A stretch of 64,000 bases of DNA from Alcanivorax sp. (GTDB lineage: Bacteria > Pseudomonadota > Gammaproteobacteria > Pseudomonadales > Alcanivoracaceae): the NCBI RefSeq assembly GCF_002726155.1, contig NZ_PBSH01000036.1, forward strand, positions 1 to 64,000, read 5' to 3'. The translations under genes were made by a program, and so were the position numbers. The notes under the pieces are model-generated. The model did not search any database and was not told the DNA's origin. It saw only the letters and a list, made by a program, of their open reading frames with translations. Shown piece after piece: positions 58,413-64,000 of the stretch. Position 1 is the first letter of the stretch. Each line of letters begins with the position of its first letter.

Positions 58413-60572
58413 TTACTTGGCTTTTAGCTCACGGCGACGACGGTGCAGAACCGGCTCGGTGTAACCGCTTGGCTGTGCACAGCCTTCGAATACCAGCTCA
58501 CAGGCTGCCTGGAAGGCAACGGAGCCGTCGAAGTCCTTGGCCATGGGTACGTAGTCTGGGTCGTTGGCGTTCTGACGATCCACCACTTCCGCCATGCGCT
58601 TCATGGTTTCCAGTACCTGCTCTTTACTGCAGATACCGTGGTGCAGCCAGTTGGCCACGTGCTGGCTGGAAATCCGCAGGGTGGCGCGGTCTTCCATCAG
58701 GCCCACATCCTTGATGTCCGGCACCTTGGAGCAACCCACACCGCTGTCAATCCAGCGAACCACGTAACCCAGCATGCCCTGCGCGTTGTTATCCAGCTCC
58801 TGCTGGATTTCCTCGGCGGTCAGCTCGCGGGTCAGTAACGGAATGGTGAGGATGTCGTCCAGGGACGCACGGGTGCGGCTGGCCAGCTTTTCCTGAACCT
58901 CTGCCACGTTGATTTCATGGTAGTGGGTCACGTGCAGCGTGGCTGCCGTCGGAGATGGTACCCAGGCACAGTTGGCACCGGCTTTCGGGTGACCGGCCTT
59001 GTTGGCCATCATCTGCGCCATTTCGTCGGGCATCGCCCACATGCCTTTACCGATCTGGGCGTGACCTTTCAGACCGCATTCCAGGCCGATATCCACGTTC
59101 CAGTCTTCGTAGGCGCCGATCCACGGCAGGGCTTTCATTTCACCCTTGGGCGCCATGGGGCCCGCTTCCATGGAGGTGTGCATTTCGTCACCAGTGCGAT
59201 CCAGGAAGCCGGTGTTGATGAAGATGACACGCTCCTTGGCCTGACGGATACACTCCTTCAGGTTCACAGTGGTGCGACGCTCTTCATCCATAATGCCAAT
59301 TTTCAAGGTGTTAGCAGCCAAACCTAATGCTTTTTCTACACGCTCGAAAAGCTCAACCGCAAAGGCCACTTCTTCCGGGCCGTGCATTTTCGGCTTCACG
59401 ATATAAACAGAACCGGTGCGGCTGTTGCTCACCTTGTTGATGTTCTTCAGGTCATGCATGGCGGCCAGCACGGTCACCATGCCATCCATGATGCCTTCCG
59501 GCGTTTCTTCACCGTTGTGCAGGATCGCCGGGTTGGTCATCAGGTGGCCCACGTTACGGACCAACAGCAGTGAACGACCATGCAAAGTCAGGGAGGAGCC
59601 GTCCAGCGCGGTGTATTCACGATCCGCATTCATGGAGCGGGTCATGGTCTTGCCACCTTTCTGGAAGCTTTCTTCCAGGTCGCCTTTCATCAGACCGGCC
59701 CAGTTGCGGTACACCTCGACCTTGTCTTCCGCATCCACGGCGGCAACGGAGTCTTCGCAATCCTGAATGGTGGTGATGGCAGATTCCAGTAGCACGTCTT
59801 TCATGTTGGCCGCGTCATCAGCACCAATCGGGTGGCTGGCGTCGAACTGGATTTCTGCATGCAGGTTATTGTGCTTCACCAGCACCCCGGTGGGGGCTGC
59901 GGCATCACCCAGGTAACCCTGCAGCTGGGATTCATCTTTCAGGCCGGTTTTTTCCGCGCCCAGAGAGACCACCAGCTTGCCGTCTTCGATGGCATAGCCG
60001 GTGCTGTCCTTGTGGGAGCCGCTGGCGAGCGGGAAGTAGCTGTCCAGGAAGTCACGGGCCCAGGCAATCACCTTGGCGCCACGCTTCGGATTGTAGGCGC
60101 CGCCTTTTTCGGCACCGCCTTCGTCGGAGATCACGTCAGTGCCGTACAGAGCATCGTACAGGCTGCCCCAGCGGGCGTTTGCAGCGTTCAGGGCAAAGCG
60201 CGCGTTCTTCACCGGCACTACCAGCTGCGGACCGGCGATGGTGGCAATTTCGGCATCCACGTTTTCAGTGGTGACGCTGAAGTCTTCGCCTTCGGGCAGC
60301 AGATAACCGATCTCGGTCAGGAACTGCTTGTACTCAGCCATGTCGATGGCCTGCCCCGCACGGGCCTTGTGCCAGGCGTCGATCTGCTTTTGCAGGTCGT
60401 CGCGCTTGGCGAGCAGCGCCTTGTTCTTGGGGGCCAGGTCATTGAGGATGCTTTCCAGCTCGGCCCAGAAGTGCTCCGGGTCAACGCCGGTACCCGGCGC
60501 AATCTCATTGGCTACCAGATCATGGAGTTCGGCGGCGATTTCCAGGCCACCCTTCTGAATACGATCGGTCAT
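58413..60572 (-). CDS. glcB: malate synthase G
   Basis: A 719-residue malate synthase G, which condenses glyoxylate with acetyl-CoA. The family's [37 protein letters not shown] and [20 protein letters not shown] stretches are present, and the length is standard (723 in E. coli). Growth on fatty acids and alkanes via the glyoxylate shunt fits an alkane-degrading organism. The gene stands alone between terminators. Confidence 0.97.
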   Translation of the reverse strand: MTDRIQKGGLEIAAELHDLVANEIAPGTGVDPEHFWAELESILNDLAPKNKALLAKRDDLQKQIDAWHKARAGQAIDMAEYKQFLTEIGYLLPEGEDFSVTTENVDAEIATIAGPQLVVPVKNARFALNAANARWGSLYDALYGTDVISDEGGAEKGGAYNPKRGAKVIAWARDFLDSYFPLASGSHKDSTGYAIEDGKLVVSLGAEKTGLKDESQLQGYLGDAAAPTGVLVKHNNLHAEIQFDASHPIGADDAANMKDVLLESAITTIQDCEDSVAAVDAEDKVEVYRNWAGLMKGDLEESFQKGGKTMTRSMNADREYTALDGSSLTLHGRSLLLVRNVGHLMTNPAILHNGEETPEGIMDGMVTVLAAMHDLKNINKVSNSRTGSVYIVKPKMHGPEEVAFAVELFERVEKALGLAANTLKIGIMDEERRTTVNLKECIRQAKERVIFINTGFLDRTGDEMHTSMEAGPMAPKGEMKALPWIGAYEDWNVDIGLECGLKGHAQIGKGMWAMPDEMAQMMANKAGHPKAGANCAWVPSPTAATLHVTHYHEINVAEVQEKLASRTRASLDDILTIPLLTRELTAEEIQQELDNNAQGMLGYVVRWIDSGVGCSKVPDIKDVGLMEDRATLRISSQHVANWLHHGICSKEQVLETMKRMAEVVDRQNANDPDYVPMAKDFDGSVAFQAACELVFEGCAQPSGYTEPVLHRRRRELKAK

Positions 60573-60803
60573 GGTGCTCCTACCCTTCTGGTCGAGAGAA
60601 TCTTGGTTAATCGGGACGTTCGAGGAAAACCCGGCAACCGGTCGGCGTCAGCGCGCCACCGTGTGGATTATCGCGAAAGCCCGGGAAAACGGTTCAAGGC
60701 GCGTAAAGACGGGCGCCCTGAAATAAGGCGACGGCATTTTACCGGAAACGGCGCCGTGAATCATGTTTAGCGGTAAACAAAGTCTGACTTGTCGGTTTTT
60801 TGA

Positions 60804-61655
60804 TCAGCCAAACAAATTAACCACATCCAGACGGTGAGCTTGCTCACCGCCCTGCTGTTGACCCTGCTCCAGGTTTTCAAAGTCGAACAGGCGGGTGTCT
60901 GCCAGCTGCGAAGGCGCAATGTTCTGCACCGCAGCAAAAATGTTCTCGATACGCCCCGGCTGCTGCTTGTCCCACTGCTGCAACATGTCCTTGATCACCT
61001 GTCGCTGCAGGTTCTTCTGGGAACCGCAGAGGTTGCAGGGAATGATCGGGTATTCTTTCAGGGCAGAGAACTCGATGATGTCCTTCTCACGGCAATAGGC
61101 CAGCGGGCGAATCACCACATTGCGGTTGTCATCGCTGCGCAGCTTGGGGGGCATGGCCTTCATCTTGCCGCCGTAGAACATGTTCAGGAACAGGGTTTCG
61201 ACGATGTCATCCCGGTGGTGGCCAAGGGCAATCTTGTTGGCACCGATTTCCTCGGCAAACCCGTACAGGCTGCCCCGGCGCAGGCGTGAGCACAGGCCGC
61301 AGGTGGTCTTTCCTTCCGGCACCTTCTCCTTGACGATGGAATAGGTGTCTTTTTCCAGAATGTGGTACGCCACACCTTCCTTTTCCAGATACTCGGGGAG
61401 AATGTGCTCCGGGAATCCCGGCTGTTTCTGGTCCAGATTCACCGCCACCAGCTCGAAATTCACCGGCGCGGAATGCTGCAAATTACGCAGGATCTCCAGC
61501 ATGGTGTAGGAATCCTTGCCGCCAGACAGACACACCATCACCTTGTCGCCCTCACTGATCATGTTGAAATCAGCAATGGCGCGCCCCGTTTCCCGTCGCA
61601 GCTTCTTCTGCAGCTTGTTAAGGCGAGTCCGTTGTTTGGCGTCCAGCGTGTCCAT
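60804..61655 (-). CDS. ttcA: tRNA 2-thiocytidine synthase
   Basis: A 283-residue TtcA from the ATG at 61655, which has AAAGGG about 8 nt upstream; the frame is open to 61697 but that start has no ribosome binding site. PP-loop [18 protein letters not shown] and the Cys pairs [10 protein letters not shown] and CNLCGSQ that hold an iron-sulfur cluster are present. It makes 2-thiocytidine at position 32 of some tRNAs. Confidence 0.96.
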   Translation of the reverse strand: MDTLDAKQRTRLNKLQKKLRRETGRAIADFNMISEGDKVMVCLSGGKDSYTMLEILRNLQHSAPVNFELVAVNLDQKQPGFPEHILPEYLEKEGVAYHILEKDTYSIVKEKVPEGKTTCGLCSRLRRGSLYGFAEEIGANKIALGHHRDDIVETLFLNMFYGGKMKAMPPKLRSDDNRNVVIRPLAYCREKDIIEFSALKEYPIIPCNLCGSQKNLQRQVIKDMLQQWDKQQPGRIENIFAAVQNIAPSQLADTRLFDFENLEQGQQQGGEQAHRLDVVNLFG

Positions 61656-61727
61656 GGGAACCCTTTCTATATCTGTGTAACAGCCATCACGCTTCATGCA
61701 ACATCAATGGCGCGAGAGCCGGATTGT

Positions 61728-61755
61728 GCGTGAAGCGTGTTGCGTGCCGCGTGAG
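61728..61755. repeat. heptamer repeat, four GCGTGNN units
   Basis: Four contiguous 7-bp units all start with GCGTG on the plus strand. The array lies 5 nt after the SDR stop. Across the gap, at 61685-61705, a weaker copy of the same motif occurs in the opposite orientation, so the two could pair. Confidence 0.65.
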
Positions 61756-61760
61756 AGCGT

Positions 61761-62558
61761 TTATGTGACCTTCATTTTGCGGATCAGTCTACGGTACAGC
61801 GAAGGAGCCCAGCGTTTCAGGTAAATACCCGCCCCTTCGCGGCCGGCGATGATAACCTGATCGCGGCCACGCTGCACGGCTTCGACCAGCCGTTTGGCGC
61901 ATTCTTCTGGCGGCATGGCGGTCTTCTGGGCATCGTCCATGGTGCCTTGGCGGCTACCATCGGCGGTGAGTGCATTGATCGACACCTGGGTACGAATAAA
62001 CCCGGGCATCACCAGCGTCACACGAATGCCATGTTCATACTCTTCCGCCCGCAGGGATTCGAAAAAGCCATGCAAGGCATGTTTGCTGGCGCTGTAGGCG
62101 CTGCGCAGCGGAGTCGGCAGCTCCCCCACCAGGGAGGTAATCACTACGAAACGCCCGCCGCCCTGCTGTTTCAGCCAGGGAAGCACGGCCTTGGTCAGCG
62201 CAACGGTGCCGAAGAAATTCACCTCCATGATCTGGCGATCGACACTCAAGGCGGTGTCTGCCACCAGCGAGCGCTGGGAGACCCCACCATTGTGCACCAC
62301 CTGGTCCAGCCGTCCGCAGGCCTGCCTGACACGCTCCACGGCTGCCGCCATCGCCTCACTCTGGCCAAGGTCCAGCGGCAGCACCACGTGCTCTTCGCTG
62401 TTCACCAGTCCGCCACGCACCCGCTCCAACTCTTCTTGTCGGCGAGCGGACAGCACCAGCCTGGCGCCGCGGCGAGCATATTCCTTCGCCAGGGCTTCAC
62501 CGATCCCGGAGGATGCCCCGGTAATCCAGACAACCTTGCCAGCCAGCGACTCAGACAT
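61761..62558 (-). CDS. short-chain dehydrogenase/reductase
   Basis: A 265-residue classical SDR from the ATG at 62558, which has a strong GGGAGG; an upstream ATG at 62582 is less likely. Nucleotide-binding TGASSGIGEALA at about 12-23, HNGGVSQRS with the NAG-like turn, and catalytic YSASKHA with Tyr and Lys are present. C-terminal residues are hydrophobic and basic, as in membrane-associated DHRS7-like SDRs. The substrate is unknown; the adjacent acyl-CoA dehydrogenases suggest lipid metabolism. Confidence 0.9.
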   Translation of the reverse strand: MSESLAGKVVWITGASSGIGEALAKEYARRGARLVLSARRQEELERVRGGLVNSEEHVVLPLDLGQSEAMAAAVERVRQACGRLDQVVHNGGVSQRSLVADTALSVDRQIMEVNFFGTVALTKAVLPWLKQQGGGRFVVITSLVGELPTPLRSAYSASKHALHGFFESLRAEEYEHGIRVTLVMPGFIRTQVSINALTADGSRQGTMDDAQKTAMPPEECAKRLVEAVQRGRDQVIIAGREGAGIYLKRWAPSLYRRLIRKMKVT

Positions 62559-62609
62559 AGAACCTCCCTCAAACAACGACAATGGCCAAGCTTAATGCCC
62601 CAACCCAAA

Positions 62610-62634
62610 AACAAAAAGCGCGGTAAACCGCGCT
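62610..62634 (-). terminator. terminator after the acyl-CoA dehydrogenase gene
   Basis: On the minus strand AGCGCGGT and ACCGCGCT form an 8-bp stem with a very short loop, followed by TTTTTGTTTTTGGG. It lies downstream of the dehydrogenase stop and partly overlaps the heptamer array. Confidence 0.8.
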
Positions 62635-62666
62635 CTTCGCTTGTAGCTTGTAGCTTGTAGCTGATT
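62632..62666. repeat. heptamer repeat, three identical GCTTGTA units plus two variants
   Basis: GCTTGTA is repeated three times in tandem at 62639-62659. The flanking 7-mers also begin with GC (GCTCTTC before, GCTGATT after), giving five units in one 7-bp frame. It starts 3 nt beyond the acyl-CoA dehydrogenase stop. Confidence 0.7.
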
Positions 62667-62668
62667 AT

Positions 62669-63877
62669 TTATTTCAGCTCTTTGGACGACAGCCCAAGCA
62701 GGTGTCTGGCCACAATCAGCTGCTGAATTTGCTGGGTGCCCTCAAAAATATCGATAATTTTCGAATCCCGGGCCAACTTCTCCAGCAAGGTTCGCTCGGA
62801 GTAACCCAGCTCACCGCAGAGCGCCACACATTTGAGTGTGACATCGTTCCCCATGCGCCCAGCCTTGGCTTTACACATGGACGCTTCGCGGGAATTGGGC
62901 TGGCCATTATCAGCCATCCAGGCAGCCTTGAGGGTCATCAACCGCGCCGCTTCCAGGTCGGCTTCCAGCCGGTAAAGCTCCAGTTCGCGGGCGCTCGAAT
63001 TGTAAGGCTGTTTCGAGAAATCAGCTCCAACCCCTTCTTTTTCAAAAATTTCCCTGGTGATTTCCAGCGCAGCACGCGCCACACCCAACGCCATGGCCGC
63101 CACCTGGGGCCGGGTGTTATCAAATGTCTGCATCACCCCGCCAAAGGCTTTCTTGCGTGCCTCTTCGGTATCGCCCACCTCTGCGGAACCGAGAATATGG
63201 TCCTTGGGAATTCGGCAGTTGTTGAACGCCAGTGCCGCCGTATCCGAGACTCGCAAACCCATTTTGTCTTCCACGCGCACCAGTTGTACGCCGGGATTAT
63301 CGCGGGGCACAATAAAAGACTTGATCGCCGCTTTTCCCAGCGCTTTATCCAACGTGGCCCACACCACGATGGCATCACAGCGTTGACCGGCGGTGCAGTA
63401 GATTTTCTCACCGTTAAGCACCCATTCATCGCCATCCGCCACCGCAGTGGTAGCAACCGCAGCAGAATCGGACCCCGCGCCAGGCTCGGTGATTGCCATA
63501 GCGCAGTAGAGCTTGCCGTACTTCTCTTTCTGTTCCGGCGTGCCCACGGCCATCACTGCCGCATTACCTAGCCCAGAGCCGGGAATAGACAACATCAGGC
63601 CCACATCACCCCAGCACATGGCTTCTACGCCCATAATGCCCATCATGTTGCTGCCATTCTTGATTGCGTCGCTGGCCCCGTCTTTGTTTCCGCCACGCTT
63701 TCCTTCACCGCGAGGCATGGCCGCCATCATCTGTGCCACCGGTTTCAGCTCTTCCGGGGTATCGCAGTGCTCGATGGCGTCATATTTGCGTGAGATCGGG
63801 CGAAAAATCCCGCTGGCCAGTTGCTGGGCCATCTTCTGGGTCTGTGTAAGCTTCTCGGGTAATTCCAGATTAATCAT
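62669..63877 (-). CDS. acyl-CoA dehydrogenase family protein
   Basis: A 402-residue acyl-CoA dehydrogenase: FAD-binding AITEPGAGSDSAAVATTAVADGDEWVLNGEKIYCT, QTFDNTRPQVAAMALGVARAALE and C-terminal IDIFEGTQQIQQLIVARHLLG. The Glu in FEGTQQIQ is at the usual catalytic position. It introduces a double bond into an acyl-CoA. GGGAG lies ahead of the ATG and overlaps the stop of the upstream acyl-CoA dehydrogenase gene. The pair may form a heteromeric enzyme. Substrate not predictable. Confidence 0.93.
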   Translation of the reverse strand: MINLELPEKLTQTQKMAQQLASGIFRPISRKYDAIEHCDTPEELKPVAQMMAAMPRGEGKRGGNKDGASDAIKNGSNMMGIMGVEAMCWGDVGLMLSIPGSGLGNAAVMAVGTPEQKEKYGKLYCAMAITEPGAGSDSAAVATTAVADGDEWVLNGEKIYCTAGQRCDAIVVWATLDKALGKAAIKSFIVPRDNPGVQLVRVEDKMGLRVSDTAALAFNNCRIPKDHILGSAEVGDTEEARKKAFGGVMQTFDNTRPQVAAMALGVARAALEITREIFEKEGVGADFSKQPYNSSARELELYRLEADLEAARLMTLKAAWMADNGQPNSREASMCKAKAGRMGNDVTLKCVALCGELGYSERTLLEKLARDSKIIDIFEGTQQIQQLIVARHLLGLSSKELK

Positions 63878-63887
63878 GTTGTTCTCC

Positions 63888-64000
63888 CTACACCATCAGG
63901 CTGCCGTGAAGCACGGCAATGCTGCGCAAGTTCCGGTACCACATCTCCAGCGGGTAATCGCGAACAAAACCCGCCCCACCGAAGAGCTGAATACCGTTAG
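63888..64000 (-). CDS. acyl-CoA dehydrogenase, C-terminal part
   Basis: The last 37 codons of a minus-strand gene that begins beyond the right edge. The frame reads NGIQLFGGAGFVRDYPLEMWYRNLRSIAVLHGS, the conserved C-terminal QLFGGxGFxxDxPxExxxRD region of acyl-CoA dehydrogenases, and ends with TAG at 63890-63888. It is the upstream partner of the gene at 62669, with 10 nt between. Confidence 0.85.
   Translation of the reverse strand, partial: NGIQLFGGAGFVRDYPLEMWYRNLRSIAVLHGSLMV

Overview
The window reads as a chromosome segment of a marine gammaproteobacterium. Gene content and order point to Alcanivorax or a close relative in the Oceanospirillales. This is an inference from recognisable proteins and synteny; no database was searched. 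The block yccA-tusDCB-trpD2-cysG-serS-crcB-rarA-lolA-ftsK-trxB-aat-bpt-infA-clpA-clpS-cspD-icd-idh-rluE ... mnmA-hflD-purB-cupin-GNAT follows the order I recall from Pseudomonas. No prophage, insertion sequence, CRISPR array or obvious island is visible; this is mostly core genome.

Layout. 1-4.5 kb: the 5' part of a PEP-synthase-like gene, a DUF1461-like membrane protein, a CocE/NonD-type lipoprotein hydrolase and an unknown exported protein. 4.5-12.3 kb: a type II secretion operon on the minus strand (gspE-F-G-H-I-J-K-L-M) without gspC or gspD. 12.3-19.2 kb: directly upstream and on the same strand, a chemosensory-like signalling set (three-receiver hybrid histidine kinase, CheR, receiver, CheB, receiver-PAS-PilZ) whose last gene ends 3 nt before gspE. 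19.4-23.2 kb: the uvrY-uvrC-pgsA-tRNA(Gly, Cys, Leu) group. 23.5-26.7 kb: cstA, a small 'cory-CC-star' type protein and an ArsA-family ATPase with overlapping ends, then tRNA-Ser. 26.8-30.4 kb: a small membrane protein, yccA, tusDCB and a TrpD2-like gene. 30.5-38.1 kb: cysG, serS, crcB, rarA, lolA, ftsK. 38.4-44.6 kb: trxB, aat, bpt, infA, then clpA/clpS and cspD. 44.6-50.9 kb: two NADP-isocitrate dehydrogenases, a pseudouridine synthase, moaCDE and a Nudix hydrolase. 50.9-56.2 kb: mnmA, hflD, purB, a JmjC ribosomal oxygenase, a GNAT and a conserved unknown. 56.5-64 kb: a TrmB paralogue, an orphan secretin N-domain protein, malate synthase G, ttcA, an SDR and two acyl-CoA dehydrogenases (the second partial).

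Two things stand out. First, the signalling genes appear translationally coupled to the type II secretion ATPase, with a PilZ domain carrying the c-di-GMP signature at the junction. Second, the intergenic DNA holds a recurring structure that I do not recognise as named: short arrays with a strict 7-bp period whose unit sequence differs between loci (GCGTGNN at four places, others based on GCGTCNN, GCTTGTA, ACGAGTG and AACTTCC), mostly within a few bases of a stop codon. Longer palindromic elements of a GTCGGATTACGCC type fill convergent gene ends at 30.4 and 56.2-56.5 kb, and a nested inverted repeat that itself contains heptamer arrays lies at 58.2 kb.
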